Shown piece by piece: positions 17,376 through 25,947 of a DNA stretch of 49,180 nt. Each line of letters begins with the position of its first letter. Within the stretch, counting starts at the first letter, position 1. A model generated the notes under the pieces. That model was not told the origin of the DNA. It did not search any database and saw only the letters and a list, made by a program, of their open reading frames with translations. The position numbers and the translations under genes are program-made. The stretch is from an uncultured Saprospiraceae bacterium (GTDB taxonomy: Bacteria; Bacteroidota; Bacteroidia; Chitinophagales; Saprospiraceae). The stretch covers positions 1 to 49,180 of the forward strand of contig CALKXE010000188.1 of the NCBI GenBank assembly GCA_938003955.1, in the 5' to 3' direction.

Positions 17376-19586
17376 CTAATTCGTCTTTGTAATGAGTGCA
17401 AGTAATTCTGGATTACCAAATAACTTGATATTGTCTGTTTTATATTCAGGGCAATCAAATGATTCAGAAGCATAAAATGTGCTTCTATTATAGATATTAC
17501 CGCTTACCTTCACTGTTGCCGCTTTGTACTGATCCGCTGTCACTCTAGAACCATCAAGTATATTAACATTTAAGTTCTCTCCGGAACCCGTCAGATCAAT
17601 ATCATTGGACCCCCCAATATTTAATGTAAAGTCCTTAATATCCACATAGGCTGTAATCGTTCTATTACTATACAGTCGGCCGCTGTAATTCACTTCCATT
17701 TTTTCTTGCTTAAAACCTTCTAAACTCAATGTACTTAAGTTTTTAGCACTTAATATTTCCAGCCTTGGTGTAGTTATTTCTAATGCAATTCCACCTTCAG
17801 TCCATTCATCCAGTATAATTTTGGTCGCATCTTCGGTAACAATTTCTTCGACCTTCTCTAAATCAGATTTAATACCAAGCAATTTGATCTCAGCTTTAGG
17901 ACCATATTTAATTGATGTATGCATTCGACCATCAAGATTAAGGTTAGCTAGATTCTTTACATCAATTATTCTTTCCGCTTGAAATTCCTGTAACCAACCA
18001 CTCGACACTAAGCCATCATCTGTCATTGTCCATGTATAATCTTCAAAATGCTGTGGAGCGGCTCCAACCTTAAATTTCGTACTTCTCCAAAGTCGATTAG
18101 AAAGCGACTTATCAAACTTGACAGATTTACCCACAGGAATATTCAGTGTGTATAATATAGACTGATCTCTATATTTATCTCCTTTTTTAATTTTAAATTC
18201 TTTTGGTAAATAAATGCTATTGCCCTCAACCTTATGCTGCGCATCAACTTTATTTGCTAAATTTTGTGCTTCATTATACGAACCACCTTTTGAGTATACT
18301 TTCGTATTTATTACTACTTCATCTTCATTACCTAATACGACTTCTAGACCCACTTCATTGTTAATCAAGCCGCCTTTTGCGTATTTAAGCCAACCAAAAT
18401 TAATAATACCAACAGTTTTATTTTCAGGTAATTCAAGGCTTTTAATAGCAATCACATCCTCATTTATGCTATAAGATGCTCTTTCAGAAATTTCAGTATC
18501 ATGATTAAAACTCATGCTTGTTAATATTGCTATTCCTGAAGCCGTGATAAATGAAGTTACCCAGCCTAATCGAAGTCCTGATCTCCATTTACTAGGAATT
18601 CTATAAGACGAAAACCACCTCGTAATTAGAAGCATTAACCCTACAATAGGAATTCCAACTGTTAAAAAAGCTGCAAATCCACCAATGCTAGACAATAACC
18701 ATGGAGATGGACCTATAGAATTAATAAATGGAAACGATGCTAAATAGGATAGAATCCAAGCAGCCCAGGCAACACCAAGTACTAAAAGTAAAACTCCTAG
18801 CGTAAGTGAAAATATAGGCTTAAAGATCATCTTGAGCACCTTAATAACTCCTAACACCAAACTTCCAAGTCCTGATATTAGTCCTGATATCGCACGTTTC
18901 GGCGAAAGAAAGGATGCTCCCTTAACTTTTTTTTTTGAGCCCAGATCCTTACTCATTTCAGTAATTTTATTGGACAGTTCTGTGAGCTCCTCTTCTACCG
19001 TTTTAGCAATATTACTTACAGTAGCAGGTTCCCCTTTCATTTTCAACTTATCTCCAGCCGTTTTTGCAGGAGGTACTATCGCCCATAGGATAGGATATAA
19101 AAATACTGAGATACCACCTATAAACATCAAGGCGATAAAACCCAATCTTATCCAAAGTGGGTCTGCTACTCCGAAATATGCCGCTACTCCAGAACAGACA
19201 CCACCAATGACCTTCTCCTCTGGATCTCTAAAAAGTCGCTTTCCAGTTTTTATATGGCTGTATTTTCCTTTTCTTTTCTTTGCTTTTGACGAATGAGGCG
19301 CTTCTATCTCGTCTTCATCGATTGCCTCCGCCCCAAAGTCTTCTGGTCTACCCATGACTTTGACCATAGCATCATATTCTTTTAGTGTCACGATCGATTT
19401 GCCATGCAAAAAGTCAGTAAACAATTCGGCAATTCGTGCCTCGATATCATCCAAAATCTCATCACAGCCTTCTGAATCAGAAAAGTGTGCTTCTATTGTT
19501 TCAAGGTATAATTCCAATGCTTTGTGAGCATTTTCATCTATGGTAAATGGATAGCCACCCAAATTTACAGTAGTGATGTTATTCAT
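17376..19586 (-). CDS. PspC-domain membrane protein with C-terminal GIN (DUF2807-like) domain
   Basis: 736 aa. Residues 1-90 form an N-terminal helical domain common in Bacteroidota PspC proteins (TVNLGGYPFTIDENAHKAL, IEARIAELFTDFLHGK). Residues about 112-175 are the PspC domain (KRLFRDPEEKVIGGVCSGVA, then a membrane segment). Further membrane segments lie around 245-280, 290-325 and 345-365. The C-terminal ~200 residues are a repetitive beta-rich region of the GIN type (NLDGRMHTSIKYG, LSLEGFKQEKMEVNYSGRL, NIGGSNDIDLTGSG). PspC proteins are linked to envelope stress; GIN domains are putative adhesin-like beta-helices outside the membrane. It overlaps the PadR regulator by 8 bases, so the two are translated together. 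Confidence 0.85.
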   Translation of the reverse strand: MNNITTVNLGGYPFTIDENAHKALELYLETIEAHFSDSEGCDEILDDIEARIAELFTDFLHGKSIVTLKEYDAMVKVMGRPEDFGAEAIDEDEIEAPHSSKAKKRKGKYSHIKTGKRLFRDPEEKVIGGVCSGVAAYFGVADPLWIRLGFIALMFIGGISVFLYPILWAIVPPAKTAGDKLKMKGEPATVSNIAKTVEEELTELSNKITEMSKDLGSKKKVKGASFLSPKRAISGLISGLGSLVLGVIKVLKMIFKPIFSLTLGVLLLVLGVAWAAWILSYLASFPFINSIGPSPWLLSSIGGFAAFLTVGIPIVGLMLLITRWFSSYRIPSKWRSGLRLGWVTSFITASGIAILTSMSFNHDTEISERASYSINEDVIAIKSLELPENKTVGIINFGWLKYAKGGLINNEVGLEVVLGNEDEVVINTKVYSKGGSYNEAQNLANKVDAQHKVEGNSIYLPKEFKIKKGDKYRDQSILYTLNIPVGKSVKFDKSLSNRLWRSTKFKVGAAPQHFEDYTWTMTDDGLVSSGWLQEFQAERIIDVKNLANLNLDGRMHTSIKYGPKAEIKLLGIKSDLEKVEEIVTEDATKIILDEWTEGGIALEITTPRLEILSAKNLSTLSLEGFKQEKMEVNYSGRLYSNRTITAYVDIKDFTLNIGGSNDIDLTGSGENLNVNILDGSRVTADQYKAATVKVSGNIYNRSTFYASESFDCPEYKTDNIKLFGNPELLALITKTN

Positions 19587-19920
19587 TTGATGTTAGTTTT
19601 AATGTTGACTGATTGACAGCATGGTTTAATTCTTTCCATGTGTCTAATAATTCTCCTAAAAAAGCTGTACCCTCATCTGTCATGTGATAATACTTTCTTG
19701 GTGGACCAGATTTTGATTCTTTCCAAGTATAATGTAACAATCCAGCATTTTTAAGCCGACTTAGAAGAGGATATAATGTTCCTTCTACGACGATCAGTTT
19801 TGACTCTTTCAGCTTTGCTATTATATCTGACGGATATGCTTCTTCGTCGGATATGATAGATAGAACACATAACTCTAGGATCCCTTTTCTCATCTGGGCT
19901 CTGGTATTCTCTACTTTCAT
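19579..19920 (-). CDS. PadR-family transcriptional regulator
   Basis: 113 aa winged-helix protein of PadR type: KGILELCVLSIISDEEAYPSDIIAKL is the recognition half, KLIVVEGTLYPLLSRLKNAGLL is the wing-proximal helix with the conserved 'TlYPlLsRLe..Gll', and GPPRKYYHMTDEG is the wing. It lacks a long effector domain, so it belongs to the short PadR-s2 class. Overlap with the PspC-GIN gene implies it controls that operon. Three AGTACT sites in the presumed operon promoter (20288-20328) are candidate binding sites. Confidence 0.92.
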   Translation of the reverse strand: MKVENTRAQMRKGILELCVLSIISDEEAYPSDIIAKLKESKLIVVEGTLYPLLSRLKNAGLLHYTWKESKSGPPRKYYHMTDEGTAFLGELLDTWKELNHAVNQSTLKLTSNE

Positions 19921-20016
19921 AATGATTATTTAATATTTATCAAATAAAGACTGGTTCTGTATTTACTGGATAATATTCCTTCTTCTAATTAATGACTTTA
20001 AATAAATTTTCAATCC

Positions 20017-20190
20017 TTACTCAAATACTAATTCTATTTGAGTCTCTAATTCTGGCATTTCACTATTTACTAATTCCATTATTTGTTCCTGTTTTTCTTG
20101 ATGCTCATCCTCCAATACGCCTTGTATCGATTTAGTAGCCAAACAGCTGATTGCAGCTAATGAAAATGTGAGTAAATACTTCTTTGCCAT
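20017..20190 (-). CDS. Short exported protein at the head of the PadR/PspC operon
   Basis: 57 aa, starting at ATG 20190 and ending at TAA 20017. The first 19 residues (MAKKYLLTFSLAAISCLATK) are a short signal sequence with a Cys at 16 that could be lipid-modified. The rest is acidic and helical (LEDEHQEKQEQIMELVNSEM). It lies 96 bases upstream of padR in the same direction, and a Bacteroidota-type promoter is found about 80 bases before its start, so it is probably the first gene of the operon. No family is recognised; it may be a small envelope or sensor peptide. Confidence 0.6.
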   Translation of the reverse strand: MAKKYLLTFSLAAISCLATKSIQGVLEDEHQEKQEQIMELVNSEMPELETQIELVFE

Positions 20191-20268
20191 CCCGAATTGA
20201 TTTTATTAATTGTGTGGTAAACTTAATATCACCACATAAACATCATATATCTTTTTCAATTGATAATA

Positions 20269-20300
20269 CAAATATAGAAAAATATATAGTACTATGCAAT
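20269..20300 (-). promoter_or_regulatory. Promoter of the small protein/PadR/PspC operon
   Basis: On the minus strand ATTG (20300-20297) and TATATTTG (20276-20269) are 20 bases apart. The second matches the Bacteroidota -7 consensus TAnnTTTG exactly. One AGTACT site lies inside the spacer, where a bound repressor would block RNA polymerase. Confidence 0.6.
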
Positions 20301-20328
20301 ACATAGTACTCTTTTTATACATAGTACT
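20288..20328. promoter_or_regulatory. Three AGTACT sites, probable PadR operator
   Basis: AGTACT, itself a palindrome, occurs at 20288-20293, 20305-20310 and 20323-20328, that is every 17-18 bases, each within an ATAGTACT context. Regular spacing of less than two helical turns suggests cooperative binding of a dimeric regulator, most simply the PadR protein encoded in the same operon. Confidence 0.6.
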
Positions 20329-20595
20329 ATATGAATGACTATAATCTATCGACAAAATGACGATTTTATCGATTTAAGGGCATCGTAGAATCAAACAAGG
20401 TCACTATTAGTCCGCATAGGTGTGCATTTCGTATATATATGATGTTATATTATCGTTATAGTCATGAAGTATACTTTAAACTCTCTAGGATTTTATACTT
20501 TTGGAAACTTATTCTAACACGGTACTTGCTTTCTATTTGAAAGATGAACCTACTAGATCAAAAAACTTATTTATACAATCTACTATTATTAAAAT

Positions 20596-22914
20596 ATGAA
20601 GAAGTTACTATTAATGGTGTTTTCATTCATCGCTCTGACATTGAGTGCACAGGAAAATACAAACCAAAACAGTTTCAGACAATTAGGCCAAGAACTACCA
20701 ACTCCTAATAGTTACAGAACAGCATCAGGAGCACCTGGAGCAGACTACTGGCAACAGAAGGCTGATTATAAAATGAAAATTGAGATCGATGATGAAAATG
20801 CCAAGTTGCTTGGAACATCAAATATCACTTACCAGAACAACTCTCCAGATGAATTGAGATACTTATGGTTACAACTAGATCAGAATGTAAGAGCTCAAGA
20901 AAGTGACTCTCCAAAGTTAAGAGGTAATTCTGTTTCTGAAAGACCTTCCCTAAGAGGACTTAAAGGAATGACTAACGACTTCGACGGTGGATTCAAAGTA
21001 GAGTCTGTAACCAATTCTTCTAACCAAGGAATGTCATTTACCATCAATAAAACTATGATGCGTATTGACTTACCGAAACCATTAAAAGCTGGAGAAAAGA
21101 CTAGCTTCAACATCAAATGGTGGTACAACATCAACAACACAAGAGAAGATAGAGGTAGATCTGGATACGAACCGTTTGCAGAAGATGGTAATAATGTATA
21201 TGTGATAGCTCAGTTCTTTCCGCGTATGTGTAAATACTACGATGTATACGGATGGCAGAATAAACAGTTCTTAGGAAGAGGAGAATTCACACTAGAGTTC
21301 GGTGATTACGAAGTGGAAATCACAGTACCTAGTGATCATATCGTAGCATCTACTGGAACACTACAAAACGAAGGATCAGTATTGACAAGTGAGCAGAAAA
21401 GCAGAATGAGTCAAGCAAAAAGATCATATGATCAACCCGTAACAATAGCAACTAAAGAAGAAGCTGACGAAAGAATCAAAGGAAAGTCTAAATCAAAAAA
21501 GACTTGGAACTTCAAAGCGAAGAATGTAAGAGATTTTGCTTTTGCAACTTCAAGAAGATTCATCTGGGATGCACTTAATGTAAAGTTACCAAACGGAAAA
21601 GATGTAATGGCAATGAGTATGTGGGTAAAAGAAGGAGATTGTCTCTGGAAAAAATACTCAACAAAAGCAATTGCTCAAACACTAAGAACGTACTCTAAAT
21701 TTACGATTGATTATCCTTATCCAGTAGCTTATTCTATCGATGGTAGCATGGGTATGGAGTATCCAATGATCTGTTTCAACTATGGTAGATGCGAAGATGA
21801 CGATACTTATAGTAAGAGAATTAAATATGGTCACATTGGTGTTATTATCCACGAAGTAGGGCACAACTGGTTCCCAATGATCATCAACTCTGATGAGCGT
21901 CAATGGACATGGATGGATGAAGGATTGAATACCTTCATGCAATACCTTACAGAACAGGAATTCGAAAGAAACTACCCGTCAAGAAGAGGACCAGCACAAA
22001 ATATAACAGGATACATGGGTGGAGACAAAGATAAAATCTCTCCAATTATGACTAACTCTGAATCTATATTCCAATTTGGTAACAATGCTTATGGTAAGCC
22101 AGCTACAGGATTGAATATCTTAAGAGAGACAATCATGGGTCGTGAATTATTTGATCATGCATTCAAAGAATATGCTAGAAGATGGGCATTCAAAACACCG
22201 ACACCAGCAGACTTCTTCCGTACTATGGAGGATGCATCAGGAGTAGATCTTGATTGGTTCTGGAGAGGATGGTTCTATACGAATGATCACTGTGATCTTG
22301 CGATTAACAGTGTAAAACACTTCAAATTAGATCCTGAAGACCCTACGAAGAGAATGGAGATAGCTATGGAGGAAAAAAAGACCGCTCAAAGAAATATCTC
22401 ATCTATCAGAAACGAAAAGGAAATCAAGGAAACATATAATGAGAAAGATCCGACACTGGATGATTTCTATACTACATATGATGCATCAGTGCCAAACGCA
22501 CTAGATATCCAAGAATACAATGAGTATGCAGAAAAACTTTCTGAAGAAGACAAAGCACTTCTTAATAGTGGTCTAAACTACTACGAGATAGAATTCAAAA
22601 AGATCGGTGGTCTTAATATGCCAGTCATCCTAGAATTCGAATATACTGATGGTACTAAGCACGTAGAAAGAATACCTGCTGAGATCTGGAAAATGGATTC
22701 TGAAACGGTAACAAAAGTATTCCCAAGTAAGAAAGAAGTAAAGAGAATCACGCTTGATCCTTTCTTAGAAACAGCAGATGTAGATACTTCTAATAACCAC
22801 TATCCACCACAAGCAAAAGCGGATAGATTCGATATGTTTAAAGACAGCAAAAGAAGATCTAGAGAAAATCTAATGCAGAGAGATAATAAGGCTAAGAAAT
22901 TAGGCACTCCTTAA
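20596..22914 (+). CDS. Secreted M1-family metallopeptidase
   Basis: 772 aa with a signal peptide (MKKLLLMVFSFIALTLSAQ). The zinc site is H419-E-V-G-H423 followed by E442 in WTWMDEGLNTF, the HExxH-x18-E arrangement of gluzincins. GSMGMEYPMI upstream fits the GxMEN-like exopeptidase motif in degenerate form. The N-terminal ~300 residues are the M1 beta-sandwich (LLGTSNITYQNNSPDELRYL). M1 enzymes remove N-terminal residues or process short peptides; here the enzyme works in the periplasm or outside. There is no T9SS tail. It is a single gene with a clear terminator. Confidence 0.9.
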   Translation: MKKLLLMVFSFIALTLSAQENTNQNSFRQLGQELPTPNSYRTASGAPGADYWQQKADYKMKIEIDDENAKLLGTSNITYQNNSPDELRYLWLQLDQNVRAQESDSPKLRGNSVSERPSLRGLKGMTNDFDGGFKVESVTNSSNQGMSFTINKTMMRIDLPKPLKAGEKTSFNIKWWYNINNTREDRGRSGYEPFAEDGNNVYVIAQFFPRMCKYYDVYGWQNKQFLGRGEFTLEFGDYEVEITVPSDHIVASTGTLQNEGSVLTSEQKSRMSQAKRSYDQPVTIATKEEADERIKGKSKSKKTWNFKAKNVRDFAFATSRRFIWDALNVKLPNGKDVMAMSMWVKEGDCLWKKYSTKAIAQTLRTYSKFTIDYPYPVAYSIDGSMGMEYPMICFNYGRCEDDDTYSKRIKYGHIGVIIHEVGHNWFPMIINSDERQWTWMDEGLNTFMQYLTEQEFERNYPSRRGPAQNITGYMGGDKDKISPIMTNSESIFQFGNNAYGKPATGLNILRETIMGRELFDHAFKEYARRWAFKTPTPADFFRTMEDASGVDLDWFWRGWFYTNDHCDLAINSVKHFKLDPEDPTKRMEIAMEEKKTAQRNISSIRNEKEIKETYNEKDPTLDDFYTTYDASVPNALDIQEYNEYAEKLSEEDKALLNSGLNYYEIEFKKIGGLNMPVILEFEYTDGTKHVERIPAEIWKMDSETVTKVFPSKKEVKRITLDPFLETADVDTSNNHYPPQAKADRFDMFKDSKRRSRENLMQRDNKAKKLGTP

Positions 22915-22940
22915 TTATTACTCTAAGTTCTATAATAAAT

Positions 22941-22972
22941 AAAGGGTAGCTTCTTAATTGAAGCTACCCTTT
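22941..22972 (+). terminator. Terminator after the M1 peptidase
   Basis: A perfect 13-bp stem AAAGGGTAGCTTC/GAAGCTACCCTTT with loop TTAATT, starting about 26 bases past the stop codon. Confidence 0.9.
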
Positions 22973-23411
22973 TGTCATAGGATATAATTCGTGAGTTCAA
23001 TATTTTAATCCAGAGCTATTCATAAGTAAAGGCATTTAATACCTGAAGTGTAAATAAATTTCAATATTGTTTTTTAGTAGTTGTGCATTTTAGCGTTTAT
23101 CGGCCTTTATATTTTTAGTAAATATTAGATTAAAATTCGTTAAGAAGCCCTAAATGTTTGAGCGCCCGCGAGTTTTAGGGATTTAGAATTTTTATTTAAT
23201 ATTTGCGTTAAGAAAAGATACCAGCCTAGCGTTTTTTGTTTCGTTTTTTTGGCAATGCAAAAAATGAAAGCCGGCAGCGGCGAGCGGTTAACAATATTAA
23301 TACATTATAATTCTGTTTTTATGCGAAAAGACCAATAAACAAGGTGATTTGTTCAGAAGTAGTGCTAAGAAAACGCTGTATATCAAGGATATTCGCTCTT
23401 ATAGAATATCC
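22973..23411. other. 439-base gap with GC-rich patch and inverted repeat
   Basis: No ORF is supported. A hairpin CCCTAAA/TTTAGGG spans 23148-23180 around the GC-rich GCGCCCGCG. A second GC-rich patch lies at 23270-23288, unusual for this AT-rich chromosome. The 13-mer TAATCCAGAGCTA occurs at 23006-23018 and again at 23412-23424, the second copy covering the stop codon of the next gene. The segment could be an inserted or rearranged piece. From memory it resembles intergenic sequence seen in other Bacteroidota; this was not verified. Confidence 0.4.
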
Positions 23412-23993
23412 CTAATCCAGAGCTAAGATCGCTTTCATATCGTCAACATTGGCAACAGGATAGTGAGTTTTGCTCGAAGATCTACAATCTGGCCAGTACA
23501 CACCACTTGGGATATCAACCGACTCAGCGTCATTACTTAATTTGATTATACATTTAAATATAAATTTCTGAATGTCAATCCAGCTTCCAACATTTGACCC
23601 AATACCTGTACCAAGAGAATACTTATATTCTCCAGCAGGACTACCTTTATCATGAAAAATTGGAATAACTACATTCTTTCCAGAAACCAATAGAGATGTC
23701 AAATTATTAAATGCAGTTATGTTTTCATTCATCTTATCAGATTCCATCGTGTTTACTCCTATATAATGAGGATGAGCTAAACCTCTAGTAGGGCCATGGG
23801 AACCTGCAAGTCCACCACCCATCAAACTTTTTCCAATTGATATACCAGATATATTACTACTGTTTGCACCCCAGAGATAGTAATTGTTCTTATCCCATAC
23901 CGTCCATACATTACTAGGATCGTCAGAAGGTGTTCCATCTTGCCAATCAAGATTCAGTCTAGGTATTTCAGCGAATATTATTCTACCGGCCAT
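23412..23993 (-). CDS. Uncharacterised 193-aa protein
   Basis: No signal peptide or membrane segment. Notable features are an aromatic- and Gly-rich first half (NVWTVWDKNNYYLWGANSSN; GGGLAGSHGPTRGLAHPHYI) and a second half with a hydrophobic strand and loop (SGKNVVIPIFHDKGSPAGEY) followed by SLGTGIGSN. The pattern of a Gly-rich loop, then a strand ending in a nucleotide-loop-like 'LGTGIGS', faintly recalls macro-domain-like folds, but key residues do not align convincingly and no function is claimed. It lies alone, 81 bases downstream of the DJ-1-like lipoprotein gene on the same strand, so co-transcription is possible. The stop codon lies inside a 13-bp sequence repeated 406 bases away. Confidence 0.6.
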   Translation of the reverse strand: MAGRIIFAEIPRLNLDWQDGTPSDDPSNVWTVWDKNNYYLWGANSSNISGISIGKSLMGGGLAGSHGPTRGLAHPHYIGVNTMESDKMNENITAFNNLTSLLVSGKNVVIPIFHDKGSPAGEYKYSLGTGIGSNVGSWIDIQKFIFKCIIKLSNDAESVDIPSGVYWPDCRSSSKTHYPVANVDDMKAILALD

Positions 23994-24074
23994 AATTTAT
24001 TGAATTTTAAGGTTTATAAAATCCAAATTTAGAATAACAGCCTCAATAAAATTAGAGTATAAATACTTGTATTT

Positions 24075-24827
24075 CTAATCGGGGTACTTTGATCCAGCAA
24101 GTACAATTACATGTTTCACTTCTTCTAGCTGCCAATCAATAACCAAACCGCCAGCTAAGCTTTGCGCTATCTCTTTTCCATATAAATGTTCACAAAGATA
24201 GAGTGCACCATCAAAAGATCGGGCACCTCCAGCTGAAGTTATATACTTCTCATCATGGACAAACATGACATCATCCCTTATATCAAGATGAGGGAAGGTC
24301 TCCTTATATTTTGGGATATCAGAAGGGAAAGTAGTCGAAGCAACATTGTTAAGTAACCCTGCTTTTGCAAGTACAAATGCGCCATCACAATGAGATGTCA
24401 CGTATTCCGCTTTTGCTCCTGTCGTTGCTACCCAATCAATCAGTGATTTATTATCTAAGTCAGTATCAAGATGATGCTCCGCACTCGGCACAACCAGTAT
24501 ATCAATATCTGGATGCTTCCCATCCAAATAGCTATAGTCAGGCAAGATTCGCATTCCTTCGAATGTAGTTACCACATCCATATCCTCCGCTACAAGAAAA
24601 ACATTCATTGCCTTAATTCCTTTTCTGAAAATAGTATGTTGGAAAATATCCATCGGTGCAGTCAATTCTGTATTAAACACACCATCCATTATTAGTATTC
24701 CTACATTGTATCTCCCCTCTACTAAAGTTGGGCTTGGTGGAATATTTTGTTTCGTATCCTTCTGTTGCTCTTTACACGCTGTAAAAAGTACCAAACTCAT
24801 GAATAGCAATAAAATAGAATTCTTCAT
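24075..24827 (-). CDS. DJ-1/PfpI-like lipoprotein
   Basis: 250 aa. The N-terminus is a lipoprotein signal (MKNSILLLFMSLVLFTAC, Cys18). Residues about 40-230 are a DJ-1/PfpI (ThiJ) domain: YNVGILIMDGVFNTELTAPM with the conserved acidic residue E54, DIDILVVPSAEHH, and the nucleophile elbow SHCDGAFVLAKAGLL with Cys147. This is the arrangement of the AraC-N-terminal-like branch of the family, but without a DNA-binding domain. Family members act as glyoxalases, hydrolases or chaperones; a lipid-anchored form outside the cytoplasm is less common. Substrate is unknown. Confidence 0.85.
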   Translation of the reverse strand: MKNSILLLFMSLVLFTACKEQQKDTKQNIPPSPTLVEGRYNVGILIMDGVFNTELTAPMDIFQHTIFRKGIKAMNVFLVAEDMDVVTTFEGMRILPDYSYLDGKHPDIDILVVPSAEHHLDTDLDNKSLIDWVATTGAKAEYVTSHCDGAFVLAKAGLLNNVASTTFPSDIPKYKETFPHLDIRDDVMFVHDEKYITSAGGARSFDGALYLCEHLYGKEIAQSLAGGLVIDWQLEEVKHVIVLAGSKYPD

Positions 24828-24843
24828 ATCTCAAATTTAACCA

Positions 24844-25003
24844 TTAAATTCTCCGATGCTTGCGTCGGAGTCATAAGAAAGGTGTTTTGCATAAAAACCT
24901 CCTCACTCCAAAAAAGATCTGATTTCCGACCTTAGGTTGAAAAAAACAGCGTACGCTTCATCCGCTTGCGGGGAAGCAGTCAAAATTTAGCATCTTTTTT
25001 ACT
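24844..25003 (+). repeat. Four-hairpin dispersed repeat, copy A
   Basis: One of three related copies (see also 25786-25947 and 34917-35078). In order: hairpin 1 CTCCGATGCTTGCGTCGGAG, hairpin 2 around TTTTGCATAAAA, then AAAAAGATCT opening an outer stem, hairpin 3 around CCGACCTTAGGTTG, hairpin 4 around TCCGCTTGCGGG, and the closing GCATCTTTTTTACT. The T run after the closing arm makes the 3' end terminator-like. It lies immediately past the rnhB stop codon. Confidence 0.85.
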
Positions 25004-25020
25004 AAAAAAATAAACAAAAT

Positions 25021-25665
25021 CTACATCCCAGGCGGAATAAAAGCATCTAAACCATACTCTTGGTCAGGGGCCAATAACCGAAATGTTTTTCTATGTAAGT
25101 CACAAGGTCCGTGTTCCGCTATAGCTGATCTATGCATCTTTGTAGGATAACCCTTATTCTGTTCCCAGCCATAGAAAGGATACTTTTTATGTTGCTTTTC
25201 CATATAGTCATCTCTATATGTTTTTGCAAGAATAGAAGCTGCTGCGATGGCAGTATATTTCCCATCACCCTTGATAATACATTCGTGAGGAATGCTCTTA
25301 TACTTATTGAATCTATTCCCATCAATTAGCAATAACTGTGGTGTAGTTTCTAGTTTCTTGACAGCTCTATGCATTGCTTTAAAGGACGCATTAAGTATAT
25401 TGTACTTATCTATTTCCTTTGGGGTCAATCTTCCGACCGCCCAGCTTATTGCCTCTTTCTCTATGATCGGTCTTAACTCATATCTCTGAGCCTTAGTTGT
25501 CAACTTACTATCCGTTAGTAACGGATGATGAAAATCATGAGGTAGTATCACAGCCGCAGCGTACACAGGTCCAGCAAGACAACCACGACCAGCCTCATCA
25601 CACCCCGCTTCTATAAGTGCACGGTTGAAATAGTTGAGTAGGACGTTATGTTTCTTTTTTGCCAT
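25021..25665 (-). CDS. rnhB: Ribonuclease HII
   Basis: 214 aa. Catalytic acidic residues are visible: D23 and E24 in [21 protein letters not shown]115 in LLLIDGNRF, and D152 in [13 protein letters not shown]. It removes RNA primers and misincorporated ribonucleotides from DNA in the cytoplasm. The start [10 protein letters not shown] is the only good ATG. The gene is isolated from its neighbours: copies of the same 160-bp repeat lie on both sides in opposite orientation (24844-25003 and 25786-25947). Confidence 0.96.
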   Translation of the reverse strand: MAKKKHNVLLNYFNRALIEAGCDEAGRGCLAGPVYAAAVILPHDFHHPLLTDSKLTTKAQRYELRPIIEKEAISWAVGRLTPKEIDKYNILNASFKAMHRAVKKLETTPQLLLIDGNRFNKYKSIPHECIIKGDGKYTAIAAASILAKTYRDDYMEKQHKKYPFYGWEQNKGYPTKMHRSAIAEHGPCDLHRKTFRLLAPDQEYGLDAFIPPGM

Positions 25666-25785
25666 TGTTATACGAATATATGCTTTTTGAAAATAAATAG
25701 ATCATAATTGGCAATAGTGTCTGCGCACCTAAAATGTGTCCGACACTTACTTTAATATTGGTAGATTCTAATATTAATGACCTGA

Positions 25786-25947
25786 AGTAAAAAAGATCCT
25801 ATTTTTTGACTACCCCACCGCAAGCGGATGGGGCATTCGCCAAAAAATTTCCAACCTAAAGGTCGGAAATCGGATCTTTTTATGGTAAGGCGTTTTTATG
25901 CAAAAACATCTTTTTTATAACCCCGACGCAAGCATCGGAGAATTTAA
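25786..25947 (-). repeat. Four-hairpin dispersed repeat, copy B (inverted)
   Basis: Reverse complement of the element seen at 24844 and 34917, and the best-preserved copy. In element orientation: CTCCGATGCTTGCGTCGGGG; GTTTTTGCATAAAAAC; AAAAAGATCC; the perfect 11-bp hairpin ATTTCCGACCT/AGGTTGGAAAT; CCCCATCCGCTTGCGGTGGGG; and the closing GGATCTTTTTTACT. Differences from copy A mostly keep pairing (GAAGC/GCTTC in A against GGGG/CCCC here), suggesting the fold is maintained. Confidence 0.88.

Larger units (their letters stand above)
20191..20595. other. 405-base regulatory gap between divergent units
   Basis: Contains the promoter and AGTACT cluster of the PadR operon at 20269-20328 and should also hold the promoter of the M1 peptidase gene (plus strand). 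Nothing else is supported. Confidence 0.5.

Noticed and set aside
18832-19296. 154-aa plus-strand ORF opposite the PspC-GIN gene
   Set aside because: Antisense to a well-supported gene with clear domains; composition rich in Ser/Pro/Ile without motifs, as expected from a shadow frame.
20288-20328. Three evenly spaced repeats considered as a CRISPR array
   Set aside because: The repeat unit is only 6-8 bases with 11-12 base spacers, far too short; promoter position fits an operator.
24471-24695. Plus-strand ORFs over the DJ-1-like gene
   Set aside because: Antisense shadows with no motif; the minus-strand gene has the lipobox and the nucleophile elbow.
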